DNA of 64,000 nucleotides, taken from Variovorax sp. Sphag1AA (GTDB lineage: Bacteria > Pseudomonadota > Gammaproteobacteria > Burkholderiales > Burkholderiaceae_C). This document shows positions 41,205-51,540 of this stretch, one piece after another (position 1 is the stretch's first letter; the number at the start of each line of letters is the position of its first letter). The DNA is taken from positions 1,116,001-1,180,000 of the forward strand of contig NZ_JACHYC010000001.1 in the NCBI RefSeq assembly GCF_014192575.1, read 5' to 3'. The notes beneath the pieces were generated by a model. The model did not search any database. It had not been told where the DNA came from and saw only the letters and a program-made list of their open reading frames with translations. The position numbers and the translations under genes are program-made.

Positions 41205-41245
41205 GGGCGACACCATACACGCGTACGGTGTCGCGGTCTGCCGGC

Positions 41246-43603
41246 CTATCGCCCCTTGCGGATCGGCTTGGCCGGGGACGGCTTGGTGCGCCCCGCGCCA
41301 GTCTCGCGCGGCGGCAAGCCCGTGTGTTGCGTGAGGATGCGCCCCTTGACGGGCTTCGCGGTCTTGAGCGCGACCGGCGTGGAGTTCTTGCGGCGCGCGC
41401 TCTCGTAGCTGCCGTCGGTCAGCGGCTGCCAGGTCGGGATCAGGTGATGCTTGCCGTTGCCGATGAGGTCGGCGCGGCCCATGGACTTCAGCGCCTCGCG
41501 CAGCAGCGGCCAGTTGTTGGCATCGTGATAGCGCAGGAACGCCTTGTGCAGCCGCCGGCGCTTTTCGCCGCGCACGATGTCCACCGTCTCACTGTCGCGC
41601 GTGATCTTGCGCAGCGGGTTCTTGTTGGAGTGGTACATCGCCGTCGCGGTGGCCATGGGCGACGGATAGAAAGTCTGCACCTGGTCGGCGCGGAAGCCGT
41701 TCCGCTTGAGCCACAGCGCGAGATTCATCATGTCTTCGTCGCTGGTGCCGGGATGCGCCGCGATGAAGTACGGAATCAGGTACTGCTTCTTGCCCGCCTC
41801 GGCCGAGTACTTCTCGAACATCTGCTTGAAGCGGTCGTAGCTGCCGATACCCGGCTTCATCATCTTCGTGAGCGGGCCCTGCTCGGTGTGCTCGGGCGCG
41901 ATCTTGAGATAGCCGCCGACGTGGTGCTGCACCAGTTCCTTGACGTACTCGGGCGACTGCACCGCGAGGTCGTAGCGCAGGCCCGAGCCGATCAGGATCT
42001 TCTTGATGCCCTTGAGAGCGCGCGCCCGGCGGTAGATCTTGATGAGCGGGTCGTGGTTGGTGTTGAGGTTCTGGCAGATGCCCGGGTAGACGCAACTCGG
42101 CTTGCGGCAGGCAGCCTCGATCTCGGGCGACTTGCAGCCGATGCGGTACATGTTCGCGGTCGGCCCGCCGAGGTCGGAGATGGTTCCGGTGAAGCCCTTC
42201 ACGCTGTCGCGGATGGCTTCGACCTCCTTGATGATCGAGTCTTCCGAACGGCTTTGGATGATGCGCCCCTCATGCTCGGTGATCGAGCAGAAGGTGCAGC
42301 CACCGAAGCAGCCGCGCATGATGTTCACGCTGAAGCGGATCATTTCCCACGCCGGGATCTTGGTCGCTCCGTCGTGGCTGCCGTGTTCGTCGGCGTAGCG
42401 CGGATGCGGGCTGCGCGCATACGGCAGATCGAACACGTGGTCCATCTCGGCGGTGGTCAGCGGGATGGGTGGCGGGTTGATCCACACGTCGCGCGCGGTG
42501 GTGCCTTCGCCATGCGCCTGCACCAGCGCACGGGCATTGCCGGGATTCGTCTCCAGGTGCAGCACGCGATTGGCGTGTGCGTAGAGCACCGCATCGGCGC
42601 GCACCTGCTCGTACGACGGCAGGCGGATCACCGAGCGGTCGCGCGGCGGCACCTTGACCTTGCCTTTGCCCTGCAGCGCCGGGTTGGGCACGAACTGGAT
42701 CGGCTTGATCGCCGCGTTGGCAACGCTGGCAGCACCCGCTGCTTCCGCCGCTTCGGCGACGGCTTGCGCCTCTTCTTCGCGCGCGCAGCTTGCGCCGTTG
42801 GCCTTCGCCTGCTCGGAGACCATCAGATAGGGGTTGATGTGCGCCTCGACACGGCCCGGTTCGTCGACAGTCGTCGAATCGATCTCGAACCAGCCTTCAG
42901 GGGTCTCGCGCCGCACGAAGGCGGTGCCGCGCACGTCGGTGATCTGGTGCACCGGCTCGCGCGCCGCCAGGCGATGCGCGATCTCGACAATCGCGCGCTC
43001 GGCATTGCCGTAGAGCAGCAGGTCGCACTTCGAGTCGACCACGATCGAACGGCGAACCTTGTCCTGCCAGTAGTCGTAATGCGCGATGCGGCGCAGCGAG
43101 CCCTCGATACCGCCGAGCACGATCGGCACGTCGCTCCAGGCTTCCTTACAGCGCTGCGAATAGACGATCGCCGCGCGGTCGGGGCGATGGCCGCCGACGT
43201 CGCCGGGCGTGTAGGCGTCGTCGCTGCGGATCTTCCGGTCGGCGGTGTAGCGGTTGATCATCGAATCCATGTTCCCGGCGGTCACGCCGAAGAACAGGTT
43301 CGGCTTGCCGAGCACCTTGAACGGATCGGCGCTCTGCCAGTCGGGCTGCGCGATGATGCCGACGCGAAAACCCTGCGCCTCGAGCATGCGCCCGATGACC
43401 GCCATGCCGAAGCTCGGATGGTCGACGTAGGCGTCGCCGGTGACGACGATGATGTCGCAGCTGTCCCAGCCGAGGGCCTCCATCTCGGCGCGCGAGGTCG
43501 GCAGGAACTTGGCCGTGCCGAAACGGGCCGCCCAGTACTTGCGGTAGCTGGTCAGCGGCTTGGCGGCGCGCGTGAAAAAGGAGACGTCGACGGGGGCGTT
43601 CAT
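41246..43603 (-). CDS. ygiQ: YgiQ-family radical SAM protein
   Basis: 785 residues, slightly longer than the roughly 740 typical of E. coli YgiQ. N-terminal region [24 protein letters not shown] matches the family. The radical SAM cluster motif is CFGGCTFC (about residue 425, the CxxxCxxC pattern). Extra Cys residues ([14 protein letters not shown]) follow. YgiQ proteins are widespread radical SAM enzymes whose reaction is not established. A Pro/Arg-rich C-terminus from about 750 is poorly conserved. ATG 43603 ([10 protein letters not shown]) is the family start. Confidence 0.92.
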   Translation of the reverse strand: MNAPVDVSFFTRAAKPLTSYRKYWAARFGTAKFLPTSRAEMEALGWDSCDIIVVTGDAYVDHPSFGMAVIGRMLEAQGFRVGIIAQPDWQSADPFKVLGKPNLFFGVTAGNMDSMINRYTADRKIRSDDAYTPGDVGGHRPDRAAIVYSQRCKEAWSDVPIVLGGIEGSLRRIAHYDYWQDKVRRSIVVDSKCDLLLYGNAERAIVEIAHRLAAREPVHQITDVRGTAFVRRETPEGWFEIDSTTVDEPGRVEAHINPYLMVSEQAKANGASCAREEEAQAVAEAAEAAGAASVANAAIKPIQFVPNPALQGKGKVKVPPRDRSVIRLPSYEQVRADAVLYAHANRVLHLETNPGNARALVQAHGEGTTARDVWINPPPIPLTTAEMDHVFDLPYARSPHPRYADEHGSHDGATKIPAWEMIRFSVNIMRGCFGGCTFCSITEHEGRIIQSRSEDSIIKEVEAIRDSVKGFTGTISDLGGPTANMYRIGCKSPEIEAACRKPSCVYPGICQNLNTNHDPLIKIYRRARALKGIKKILIGSGLRYDLAVQSPEYVKELVQHHVGGYLKIAPEHTEQGPLTKMMKPGIGSYDRFKQMFEKYSAEAGKKQYLIPYFIAAHPGTSDEDMMNLALWLKRNGFRADQVQTFYPSPMATATAMYHSNKNPLRKITRDSETVDIVRGEKRRRLHKAFLRYHDANNWPLLREALKSMGRADLIGNGKHHLIPTWQPLTDGSYESARRKNSTPVALKTAKPVKGRILTQHTGLPPRETGAGRTKPSPAKPIRKGR

Positions 43604-43722
43604 CGGGGGTGGATTCGGCCGCGGGGGCCTCGTGGGCAACCCGCGATTTTAGGGTTTTCCATTGGAACTGTCGCCCTAAAGGCGATTCCCGCATTCCCGT
43701 TCTGGATCCTTATTAGTTGCTT

Positions 43723-43744
43723 TTGTCAATCAATCGATTGACAA
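43723..43744. promoter_or_regulatory. MarR operator overlapping its own start codon
   Basis: Perfect 9-bp inverted repeat, TTGTCAATC and GATTGACAA separated by AATC. The last base is the A of the ATG at 43744 of the MarR-GNAT gene. Long TTG/CAA palindromes of this kind are typical MarR sites, and the location implies tight autorepression. Seen directly; binding inferred. Confidence 0.75.
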
Positions 43745-44709
43745 TGGCAAGCATGGATGCCGTCACCACTCCCCCTCCGGACACCGCTCACGTTTCTGCC
43801 GTCAAGGCGATCCGCCAGTTCAACCGCTTCTACACACGCCAAATCGGCGTACTCGACCCCTACCTTGGCAGCGACATGTCACTCACGGACGTCCGTGTGC
43901 TCTACGAGCTCGCGCACCGCGAGTCGCCGGTTGCCAGCGAGATCGGCAAGGACCTGCATCTGGACGGCGGCTACCTGAGCCGCATCCTTCGCCGCTTCGA
44001 GGCGCAAGGCTGGCTGGTACGCGAACCCAGCCCCCGCGACGCGCGTCAGAGCCTGCTGCGCCTGACCGAAGCCGGCCATGCGGCCTTTGCGCCGCTGCAG
44101 CAGAAGTCCCGCGACGAAGCAGCCGCCCTCCTCTCGCCGCTTTCCACCGCACAGCGTGCACAACTCATCGGCGCGATGGGCACGGTGCAGCAACTGCTGG
44201 CCCCCGCAGCCGCGCCGCCGGTCAAGGCGCAGACCGCCATCCTGCGCGACCCCGCACCCGGCGACATCGGCTGGGTGGTGCAGCAGCACGGCGAGGTCTA
44301 CGCACGCGAATACGGCTGGAACAGCGACTTCGAAGCACTGGTGGCCGACATTGCCGGGCAGTACCTGCGGAAGTTCCAGCCCGCATGGGAGCGCTGCTGG
44401 ATCGCCGAGCTGAACGGCGAGCGCGTCGGCGCGGTTTTTGTCGTGCGCAAATCGGCAACCACCGCTCAGTTGCGCATGCTGATCCTGACGCCGCAGGCGC
44501 GCGGCCTCGGGCTTGGCGGCCGGCTCACGGACGAGTGCCTGGCCTTCGCGCGCAGCAAGGGCTACAAGAAGATGGTGCTGTGGACCAACAGCTGCCTCAC
44601 CGCGGCACGCGCGATCTACGCGGGGCGCGGGTTCAAGCTGGTGAAGTCCGAGCCTTACGAGGGCTTCGGCCAGCAGCTCGTCGGCGAGACCTGGGAACTG
44701 AAGCTCTGA
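43744..44709 (+). CDS. MarR-GNAT fusion protein
   Basis: 321 residues. N-terminal MarR winged-HTH domain (about 15-150; VLYELAHRES, IGKDLHLDGGYLSRILRRFEAQGWLVREPSPRDARQ) is joined to a GNAT acetyltransferase domain (about 160-321; RMLILTPQARGLGLGGRLTDECLAFARSKGYKKMVLWT, the last parts being the acetyl-CoA-binding R/QxxGxG/A pattern). Such fusions acetylate an unknown small molecule and regulate their own promoter. ATG 43744 sits at the edge of a perfect palindrome; a TTG-led frame from 43717 is rejected. Divergent from ygiQ. Confidence 0.9.
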   Translation: MASMDAVTTPPPDTAHVSAVKAIRQFNRFYTRQIGVLDPYLGSDMSLTDVRVLYELAHRESPVASEIGKDLHLDGGYLSRILRRFEAQGWLVREPSPRDARQSLLRLTEAGHAAFAPLQQKSRDEAAALLSPLSTAQRAQLIGAMGTVQQLLAPAAAPPVKAQTAILRDPAPGDIGWVVQQHGEVYAREYGWNSDFEALVADIAGQYLRKFQPAWERCWIAELNGERVGAVFVVRKSATTAQLRMLILTPQARGLGLGGRLTDECLAFARSKGYKKMVLWTNSCLTAARAIYAGRGFKLVKSEPYEGFGQQLVGETWELKL

Positions 44710-44722
44710 GCCTCGCCCGATC

Positions 44723-45037
44723 TCAACGCGGGTTGCGCCGCGCGACCCAATAAGTCGCGCCCTGCGACCCGTAGCGCTCCGCGTGCGGCGTGCCCGTCGG
44801 GACCATGAAGGTGTCGCCCGGGACCAGATGGCGCGTATCACCGCCGCAGCTCAGCCACATCTCCCCCTGCGTCACCAGTGCATTGGCGTCGAAGGGATGC
44901 GTGTGCTCGTCGAGCACCGTCATCGGCGCCCACTCACGGATCAGCGCTTCGTCGAAACCGAGCGCACGCGCCGAGGCCTCGAAATCCTCGAAGGTCTTGG
45001 CGGATGCCGGAAAGCCTTTCAGGTCGTCGTTGCTCAT
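44723..45037 (-). CDS. Small cupin-domain protein
   Basis: 104 residues. Cupin core motif one is seen in LDEHTHPFDANALVTQGEMWLSCGG and motif two in LVPGDTFMVPTGTPHAERYG, with His/Glu metal ligands. The AAGGAG ribosome-binding site before ATG 45037 decides the start (an ATG six codons upstream is rejected). It lies downstream of the tcu Bug gene on the same strand, after an 86-base gap, and may be the last gene of that operon; function unknown. Confidence 0.8.
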   Translation of the reverse strand: MSNDDLKGFPASAKTFEDFEASARALGFDEALIREWAPMTVLDEHTHPFDANALVTQGEMWLSCGGDTRHLVPGDTFMVPTGTPHAERYGSQGATYWVARRNPR

Positions 45038-45123
45038 GGGGAACTCCTTGGCCACGTCTTCGCGAGCGAATCGCGCAGCCCCGGTTCTACCCCTGCCTGC
45101 AATCCCCGGCTAGCGCCGACGCC

Positions 45124-46101
45124 TCAATCGGCGGTGATCTTGCGATCGCGCACGATGCTGCCCCACTTGGCGTCTTCCTTGCGCATGAAGTCAGTCAGTT
45201 CGGCCCGGGTGGTCGGTTGAGGCGTCAGTCCGTGCTTGTTCAGCGCGTCCTTGACCTCGCGGTCGTTGAGCACCTTGACGATCTCCTGGTTCCAGCGGTC
45301 GAGGATCGGCGCCGGTGTCTTGCCCGGCGCGACGAAGGCGTACCAGTTGAGCGCCTCGAACCCCGGGTAGCCCGATTCGGCCACGGTCGGGATGTCCGGC
45401 ATGTAGGCCGGCCGCGTCAGCCCGGTCGTGGCGAGCGGGATCAGCCGACCGGCCTCCACCTGGGGCAGTGCCGTAGGCGGCGCCGAGAAGTACGACGCCA
45501 CGCGCTCGCCGATCAGGTCTTGCATCGCAGGCGCCCCGCCCTTGTATGGCACGTGGACCATGTCGATGCCTGCTCGCTGGTTGAAGAGTTCCCCGGCCAG
45601 ATGCGAGGCCGAGCCCGCACCGGTCGACGCGAAATCCACGCCGCCCGGCTTCTTCTTTGCCAGCGCGACGAATTCGGCGAGCGTCTTCACGCCGAGCCCC
45701 TTGTGCACCACCAGCACATTGGGAAAGTTCACGCCGCCCGAGACGGGCGCGAGGTCCTTGAACGGGTCGTAGCGCACCTTCATCACATGCGGCGCGATGG
45801 TCAGCGGCCCGACCGAGCCGAACAGCAGCATCGTGCCGTCGGCCGGTCCGGTTGCCACGAACTGATGCGCGATGTTGCCGCCAGCACCTGCCTTGTTGTC
45901 GATGATCACGGTCTGGCCGATGTTCTCGCCGAGCTTCTTGGCGATCAGTCTCGCCGCCGCGTCGGCTGCACCGCCGGGGGCGAAGCCGACCACCATCGTG
46001 ACTGGCTTCGTCGGCGCGAAGCCCTCTGCTCGAGCCGGGCCGGCCAGCAGCAGCGCGCTGGTGAAAAGTACGCCGGCGAGTCTCGCTTGTCGTTTGTTCA
46101 T
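45124..46101 (-). CDS. Bug-type solute receptor of the tcu operon
   Basis: 325 residues from ATG 46101. Signal peptide MNKRQARLAGVLFTSALLLAGPARA, then VTMVVGFAPGGAADAAARL (about 33-51) and IIDNKAGAGGNIAHQF (about 71-86), the Bug/TctC family core. Follows tcuB by 29 bases on the same strand. In Enterobacteria the third tcu gene is the MFS carrier tcuC; here a Bug receptor occupies its place, so this is probably the tricarballylate (or citrate-like) capture protein. No membrane partner is in the window. Confidence 0.92.
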   Translation of the reverse strand: MNKRQARLAGVLFTSALLLAGPARAEGFAPTKPVTMVVGFAPGGAADAAARLIAKKLGENIGQTVIIDNKAGAGGNIAHQFVATGPADGTMLLFGSVGPLTIAPHVMKVRYDPFKDLAPVSGGVNFPNVLVVHKGLGVKTLAEFVALAKKKPGGVDFASTGAGSASHLAGELFNQRAGIDMVHVPYKGGAPAMQDLIGERVASYFSAPPTALPQVEAGRLIPLATTGLTRPAYMPDIPTVAESGYPGFEALNWYAFVAPGKTPAPILDRWNQEIVKVLNDREVKDALNKHGLTPQPTTRAELTDFMRKEDAKWGSIVRDRKITAD

Positions 46102-46130
46102 CGTGTCTCCTGGGTTCTTGTTGAAAGTCG

Positions 46131-47318
46131 TCAATCGGCGCCAAGGCCGATCGGATTCGGCAGGCGCTTTTCCACCGCGTGGCGCAGCAGCGCGGCGGTG
46201 CGGAAGATGCCGTGCGCGAACTTGCCGTAGGGCAGCGTGGCGAAGAGCGCCATCACCGCACCGAGGTGCACGCACAGCAGCAGCGCGAGCGCGGGCGTTC
46301 CAAGACCGAGCCATAGCGCAAGGCCACTCGCGCTGGTGAGGAACAGCAAGGCGATGAAACCCAGATCCATCGGCTTCTGCGCGGCGTCGGATTGCAGCGG
46401 ATGACGTCGGCGGTTGAGCTGCCAGAGCCCCGCAGTGCCGACCATGAGGCTCACGCCACCAGCCACGCCGAGCAGCTTGGGCAGACTCGGCAGCTCATAG
46501 GGCGCGTGCCACCCGAAGACGTAGTGATAGAGCGTCGCCACGCAGGTGGCCGCGAAGCACAGCAGGAAGCCGTAGAACGTGAAGTGGTGGAAGCGCCTGC
46601 GTCGCAGCGTGTACGCGTCGTCCTCGTCATGGCAGCCCTCGCCGTGCCCTCCATCGAGATACTTCAGTCGCAGCACCGCATCGGTCGCTTCGGCCGCGGC
46701 AGGCGCATTGAGCGGCGCGCCGCTGGTCGCAGGCTTCAGTTCGCGCCAGAAGCGCGTCACGCCCATGCCCAGTGCGAACACGACGAACAAGAACACCGGC
46801 CCGAACAAGCTGACCAGCAGGTTGTGCGGGAAGAGGTTGTAGAAGTTGCCATCCAATCCCGCGCCCCACAGCGTGCCCTTGAACGCCACTGCGAGCATCA
46901 GGAACAGCGCCAACCCCGCCGCCAACGCGAGCGACAGCGTCAGCCCGTTGCGCTGGTACAGCTTGCCCAGCGCCGGCGGCCAGGCGTAGTCGGCATAGGT
47001 CTGGCCGCGCACCTCGGCCATCGCACGCGGCACGTTCACCGCGAATTCATGCGGCGGTGCGTACTGGCAGGCGTGGAGGCAGGCGCCGCAGTTGTGGCAA
47101 AGGTTGGCGAGAAAGTGAATGTCGGCGCGGCCGAACTCCAGCCGTCGCGTCATTGCGGGGAACACCGCGCAGAAGCCTTCGCAATAGCGGCAGGCATTGC
47201 AGATCTGCATCTGGCGGCCGACCTCGGCCTCGCGTTCGCTCAGGATCGGGATCACGGCGCGTCCACCACCGCTCGCGAGCGACGCCGCTTCGCGCGTCAG
47301 GGCATCAAGCGAGTGCAT
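46131..47318 (-). CDS. tcuB: Tricarballylate utilization protein TcuB (Fe-S/cytochrome membrane protein)
   Basis: 395 residues. Two 4Fe-4S ligand groups near the N-terminus: [11 protein letters not shown] (about 40-50) and [11 protein letters not shown] (about 74-84). Several membrane helices follow, with heme-type His in [14 protein letters not shown]. TcuB reoxidises the flavin of TcuA and passes electrons to the membrane chain. ATG 47318 lies 14 bases inside the tcuA 3' end, so the two are translationally coupled. A longer frame upstream starts in unrelated Arg-rich sequence. Confidence 0.93.
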   Translation of the reverse strand: MHSLDALTREAASLASGGGRAVIPILSEREAEVGRQMQICNACRYCEGFCAVFPAMTRRLEFGRADIHFLANLCHNCGACLHACQYAPPHEFAVNVPRAMAEVRGQTYADYAWPPALGKLYQRNGLTLSLALAAGLALFLMLAVAFKGTLWGAGLDGNFYNLFPHNLLVSLFGPVFLFVVFALGMGVTRFWRELKPATSGAPLNAPAAAEATDAVLRLKYLDGGHGEGCHDEDDAYTLRRRRFHHFTFYGFLLCFAATCVATLYHYVFGWHAPYELPSLPKLLGVAGGVSLMVGTAGLWQLNRRRHPLQSDAAQKPMDLGFIALLFLTSASGLALWLGLGTPALALLLCVHLGAVMALFATLPYGKFAHGIFRTAALLRHAVEKRLPNPIGLGAD

Positions 47319-48717
47319 GCTGAGCCTCCTTCGCGGCCATTGCAGCCTTGGCGGCCTGCGTGCCCGCAATGCGACCGAAAGCCGTGCCGATCGACATGCC
47401 GACACCTGCGGTGTAGCCCTTGCCGAGCACGTTGCCGGCCATCATCTCGCCAGCGACGAAGAGGTTCGGACTCGGACGGCCGTCGAAGTGCACGGCCGAC
47501 TCGTCGTTCACACGCAGGCCGAGGTAGGTGAAGGTCACGCCGGGCCGCAATGGATAGCCGTAGTAAGGCGGCGTGTCGATCGGCCGAGCCCAGTGCGTCT
47601 TGGCGGGCGTCAAGCCCTCGGTGTGGCAATCGTCGAGCGCGGTGTGATCAAAGCTGCCGACGCGGCACGCCGCGTTGTAGGCGCCGATCGTTTCGACGAA
47701 CGCCTCTTCCGGCAGACCCAGCTTGCGCGCCAGCTCAGGCAGGCTGTCCGCCACGGTGCCCGGAAACACTGGTGGCATGAAGCGGCCGATCGCCTTGCGG
47801 TCGATGATCGAATAGCCGATCTGCCCCGGCTGCTGCGCCACCAGACGACCCCAGATCGCATAGCGCTTGGGCCAGAAATCCTCGCCTTCGTCGTAGAAGC
47901 GCTTCGCCTCGCGGTTGACCACCACGCCGAGCGAAACGCAATCGATGCGGGTGCAGATGCCACCGTCGTACAGCGGTGCACGCGCGTCGATCGCGACCAT
48001 GTGCGCCTGCGTCGGGTCGCCGATCGAATCGGCGCCGGCGTCGATCATGGCCTTGAGCAGCACGCCTTCGTTGAATCGGGTGCCACGGATCAGGAAGTTC
48101 TCCGCCGGACGCTCGCCGCGTTCGTTCACACCCCAGGCTTCGCTGAGCCATTCGCGGTTGGACTCGAAGCCGCCCGCTGCCAGCACGCAGCTTTTCGCTT
48201 CGATGCGCTCGCCGCTTGCGGTCAACGCGGCGACGAAACGGTCACCGTCGAGTTCGACCGACACGACGGGCGTGTCGTAGCGGATGTGCACGCCGAGCTT
48301 CTCGGCGCTGCGGTAATAGGCGTTGACCAGCGCCTTGCCACCGCCCATGAAGAAGGCATTCGTGCGCGCCACGTGCAGCGCCCCCGACAACGGCGGCTGG
48401 AAGTGCACGCCGTGGCTGCGCATCCAGTCGCGGCAGTTCGACGACGCACGGATCGCAATGCGGGCGAGGTGCTCGTCGGTCACGCCGCCCGTCACCTTGA
48501 GCAGGTCCTGCCAGTACTCCTCCTCGGGGTAGGCGTCGACCAGCACGTCCTGCGGTTCGTCGTGCATGCAGCGCAGGTTGCGCGTGTGCTGGGAATTGCC
48601 GCCGCGCCATTCGCGCGGCGAGGCCTCGACCAGCAGGACGCTGGCGCCGGCTTCTCGTGCCATCAGGGCCGCGCACAACGCTGCGTTGCCGCCGCCAACG
48701 ACCAGGACATCGACCAT
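47305..48717 (-). CDS. tcuA: Tricarballylate dehydrogenase TcuA (FAD)
   Basis: 470 residues. N-terminal FAD motif [21 protein letters not shown] (in two parts, about 4-24), [13 protein letters not shown] near 38 and the C-terminal [18 protein letters not shown] near 425 define the fumarate-reductase-type flavoprotein family. TcuA converts tricarballylate to cis-aconitate, feeding the TCA cycle. Operon order regulator-tcuA-tcuB matches the Salmonella tcu locus. Stop overlaps tcuB. Confidence 0.94.
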   Translation of the reverse strand: MVDVLVVGGGNAALCAALMAREAGASVLLVEASPREWRGGNSQHTRNLRCMHDEPQDVLVDAYPEEEYWQDLLKVTGGVTDEHLARIAIRASSNCRDWMRSHGVHFQPPLSGALHVARTNAFFMGGGKALVNAYYRSAEKLGVHIRYDTPVVSVELDGDRFVAALTASGERIEAKSCVLAAGGFESNREWLSEAWGVNERGERPAENFLIRGTRFNEGVLLKAMIDAGADSIGDPTQAHMVAIDARAPLYDGGICTRIDCVSLGVVVNREAKRFYDEGEDFWPKRYAIWGRLVAQQPGQIGYSIIDRKAIGRFMPPVFPGTVADSLPELARKLGLPEEAFVETIGAYNAACRVGSFDHTALDDCHTEGLTPAKTHWARPIDTPPYYGYPLRPGVTFTYLGLRVNDESAVHFDGRPSPNLFVAGEMMAGNVLGKGYTAGVGMSIGTAFGRIAGTQAAKAAMAAKEAQHALA

Positions 48718-48794
48718 TCAGTTGTCTCCTCGCGAGGAGCTCAACTCTAGGAACGAACCGCGCCGGGCGACAGAGCCCCCGTGGCAAGGGGTCT

Positions 48795-49721
48795 TCAGTT
48801 TTCGTGAAGGGTCGCTCCGGCCCAGCGGCCTTCACGCACCAGGGTGCGCGCCACGTCGACCATCACCACGCGGGTGGCGAGCGCGGCAGGCGAGAGTTCG
48901 TCGTCCGACAGGCTGGCAAGCACGTTGCGGCGCCCCACTTGCGCATCGGCGATGCGGACCTGCGCCAGCCCTTCATCGGCGACGCGCGCACTCGCTGCGC
49001 CCGGCTGGATGGTCGCGCCATGACCAGCTCGGACCGCGTCCATCAACAGCCCGAGACCGTCGATTTCGGCGACCACGCGCGGCACCACCCGGGCGCGTGC
49101 GAATGCGGCTTCGAGCGTCGAGCGCAGGCCGTGCGAGGCGCTGGGCATGATCAGCGGCAACGCACCCAGTTGCGCGAGCCGCACCTGGCGCCCTCCCGGC
49201 AGACCTGGCAGGTCTGTCCGGCCGATCACGAAGAGCTTTTCGTCCAGCAGCGGCAGCACGCTCCAGCGCCGCGCGGTGTCGGTCTGAAACTGCACTGCCA
49301 GATCGAGCTGGCGCGCATTGAGCATCGCCGCCAAGTGCCCCGAGAGCGCCTCGACCAGATGCAGCCTCACGTCCGGATAGCGCTCCGACATCGCCTGCAT
49401 CAGCGGCACGCCGAGGACGGATGCGGTGGTGGGCGGCAGTCCGATGCTGACGTGACCCGCCAGCCGCGCCTGCTTCGCCGCGCGGACCGCCTCGTCGGCG
49501 TGGCGCAGTGTGAGATGGGCCTGCTGCAGGAAGGCCAGGCCGGCGTCAGTCGGCGTGACGCCGGTCGAGCTGCGGCTCAGCAGGCGCGTCGACAGCTCGC
49601 CTTCGAGACGGCTGATCTGCTGGCTCAGCGCGGATGTCGCAAGCCCGAGCTCGAGCGCGGCGCGGCCCATGCTTCGCAGCTCGCAGACCTTGATGAAGTA
49701 GCGCAATTGCCTCAGTTCCAC
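48795..49721 (-). CDS. tcuR: LysR-family regulator of tcu (TcuR-like)
   Basis: 308 residues. HTH MELRQLRYFIKVCELRSMGRAALELGLATSALSQQI at the start, effector domain from about 90 (HVSIGLPPTTASVL). It is the first gene of the tcu block, 77 bases upstream of tcuA and on the same strand, as in known tcuR-tcuABC loci. It probably activates or represses tcuAB in response to tricarballylate. Symbol assigned by synteny. Confidence 0.88.
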   Translation of the reverse strand: MELRQLRYFIKVCELRSMGRAALELGLATSALSQQISRLEGELSTRLLSRSSTGVTPTDAGLAFLQQAHLTLRHADEAVRAAKQARLAGHVSIGLPPTTASVLGVPLMQAMSERYPDVRLHLVEALSGHLAAMLNARQLDLAVQFQTDTARRWSVLPLLDEKLFVIGRTDLPGLPGGRQVRLAQLGALPLIMPSASHGLRSTLEAAFARARVVPRVVAEIDGLGLLMDAVRAGHGATIQPGAASARVADEGLAQVRIADAQVGRRNVLASLSDDELSPAALATRVVMVDVARTLVREGRWAGATLHEN

Positions 49722-49734
49722 GATGCACGCCCGT

Positions 49735-50937
49735 TCATTCCGCGGCGGCGGGAATGTGCGGCAGATTCATCGGACGGCGCACGCGCCGCGCGTTCGGCTC
49801 GGTCAGGTCGAAGGTGGTGACACCGTTGGTCTGCGATGCGCTGACCAGCCACTCAGGATGGTCGAGCGTGTTGCGGATGTCGCGCAAGCCGGCATCCCAG
49901 TGCTCGTCGACCGAGGCGCGCGAGAACTCGTAGTCCTTGGATTCGAGCTCGTAGGGCTTGTCGCGGTAAATCAGGTGCACGATCTCGATCGGCTTGTGCG
50001 AGAGCGCCGCACACACCGAGACCACGCTCGGATCGTCGCGCAGCTTCGGCGGCAACTTGGTCAGCAGATCGGCAAGCGCCTGCTGCAGGTTCATGTTCGA
50101 GGCCAGCGCGTCGGTGTTCATCCGGGTGCGGCTCGAATAGGTGATGTCCTTCTGCCGCTCCATCGTCTCGGCGAGCGTGCGCGGCATCATCCCGTGCGCG
50201 CTGAACAGGTCCACCTGCAGCACCATCAGCGGATCGCTGCGCGGATGGGCGTCGAGCACGTATTGCAGCGGCGTGTTGGAGACGATGCCGCCGTCCCAGT
50301 AGTCCTCGCCGTCGATGTGCACCGGCGCGAAGCCCGGTGGCAGCGCACCGCTGGCCATGATGTGTTCCGGGCCGATGCGCTGTGTCCGGTTGTCGAAATA
50401 GATGCTGTTGCCGGTGCGCACGTTGACCGCGCCGACGCTGAAGCGCACGCCGTCGTGGTTGATGCGGTCGAAGTCCACCAGCCGCTCCAGTGTCGACTTG
50501 AGCGGTGAGGTGTCGTAGTAGCTGAGCAGCGGCGCAGCGCCGCCAAGAAGCAATGAAGGCGAGCGGCGCGGTTCGAAGAAGCCGGGAACGCCGAACATCG
50601 CGGCCGACGTCGCGCTCCACTGGTTGAACGAGGAACGGTCGATCGCCCACCATGCAGGCACACGCTGCGCCGGACCGGACGAGACCAGATCCCAGAACTC
50701 GCGCAGGCGCTGCACGCGCATCTCGGGGGCGTTGCCCGCGATCAGTGCGGCGTTGATTGCGCCGATCGACACGCCGGCCACCCAGTCGAGCGACTTGTGC
50801 CGCTCGAAGACGCCCGCATACACCCCGGCCTGGTATGCACCGAGCGCGCCGCCGCCTTGAAGGACGAGCGCCTTCTTGACGGTGGCGAAGTCGAAGCTGG
50901 AACCGGGACGGGCGGAGGATTTTTTCTTCGTGACCAT
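49735..50937 (-). CDS. Patatin-like phospholipase
   Basis: 400 residues. Oxyanion loop LQGGGALGAYQAGVY (about 25-39), catalytic Ser in GVSIGAINAAL (GxSxG, about 58-68), and catalytic Asp in WDGGIVSNTPL (about 212-222): the complete patatin dyad. A DUF3734-like C-terminus (KPIEIVHLIYRDKPYELESKDYEFS) is present. Such enzymes hydrolyse acyl chains from lipids. Start at ATG 50937 (MVTKKKSS); a GTG five codons upstream is possible. Ends just before tcuR. Confidence 0.9.
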   Translation of the reverse strand: MVTKKKSSARPGSSFDFATVKKALVLQGGGALGAYQAGVYAGVFERHKSLDWVAGVSIGAINAALIAGNAPEMRVQRLREFWDLVSSGPAQRVPAWWAIDRSSFNQWSATSAAMFGVPGFFEPRRSPSLLLGGAAPLLSYYDTSPLKSTLERLVDFDRINHDGVRFSVGAVNVRTGNSIYFDNRTQRIGPEHIMASGALPPGFAPVHIDGEDYWDGGIVSNTPLQYVLDAHPRSDPLMVLQVDLFSAHGMMPRTLAETMERQKDITYSSRTRMNTDALASNMNLQQALADLLTKLPPKLRDDPSVVSVCAALSHKPIEIVHLIYRDKPYELESKDYEFSRASVDEHWDAGLRDIRNTLDHPEWLVSASQTNGVTTFDLTEPNARRVRRPMNLPHIPAAAE

Positions 50938-50981
50938 GGCGCCATTGGACACCAGACCACCTGACCTCCGCCCCTTGAGCG

Positions 50982-51434
50982 CTACATCTTCGGCAGCATC
51001 TGGCCGCGGATCTCGCCGCCCGGGTTCGCGGCGGTGTGGACATTGGCGTACCAGCGGCCGGCCATCAGGTCGGCGGCCTGTGCTGGCGTAAGCGTCGCCG
51101 TGCCCTCGATCGGGCTCGATGCATTGGTGAAGGGCACCACCACGCCCGCGTTCGCACCAGCAGCGGCCGGGCCGTGGAAGTGCGCCGCAGTGGCCGGGCC
51201 GCTCAGGCCGTCATAGGTGATCTTGTATTTCAGGACGTTCGTTTCCTTGTTCAGCGTTGCCTCGGCCATGCCGCTGCCGCGCGTCATGTTGGGAGGCACT
51301 TCGCTGGCCGCGTTCATGGCGCCGCTGAAGGCCACCGTGTTGGACCGGGACATCATCCCGCAACCCACGAGGGCGGCGGTCGCGAAGCCGGTCACAACGA
51401 TCATGCGAAGGGGGAAGCCATAGCGTCTTGTCAT
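50982..51434 (-). CDS. CHRD-domain lipoprotein
   Basis: 150 residues. Lipoprotein-type signal with lipobox LVGCG (Cys about 25). The CHRD domain follows, recognisable by AMNAASEVPP, GLSGPATAAHFHGPAAAGANAGVVVPF and the C-terminal YANVHTAANPGGEIRGQ. CHRD domains occur in secreted bacterial proteins of unknown role. AAGGAG before ATG 51434 decides the start against an 76-residue extension. Confidence 0.88.
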   Translation of the reverse strand: MTRRYGFPLRMIVVTGFATAALVGCGMMSRSNTVAFSGAMNAASEVPPNMTRGSGMAEATLNKETNVLKYKITYDGLSGPATAAHFHGPAAAGANAGVVVPFTNASSPIEGTATLTPAQAADLMAGRWYANVHTAANPGGEIRGQMLPKM

Positions 51435-51540
51435 ATGCGATCTCCTTGGTTGGCAAGCGACCAGCTTAGGGAGCAACGCGGGCGCCCGCTGTCGGCCATT
51501 GACTCGAATTCGATGCCGCAATGGCATGATCCATGCCCCT

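Noticed and set aside
41228..43741. 837-codon open frame on the plus strand opposite ygiQ
   Set aside because: It is the complement of a well supported radical SAM gene. Its product is Arg/His-rich low complexity without motifs, as expected for a high-GC antisense frame.
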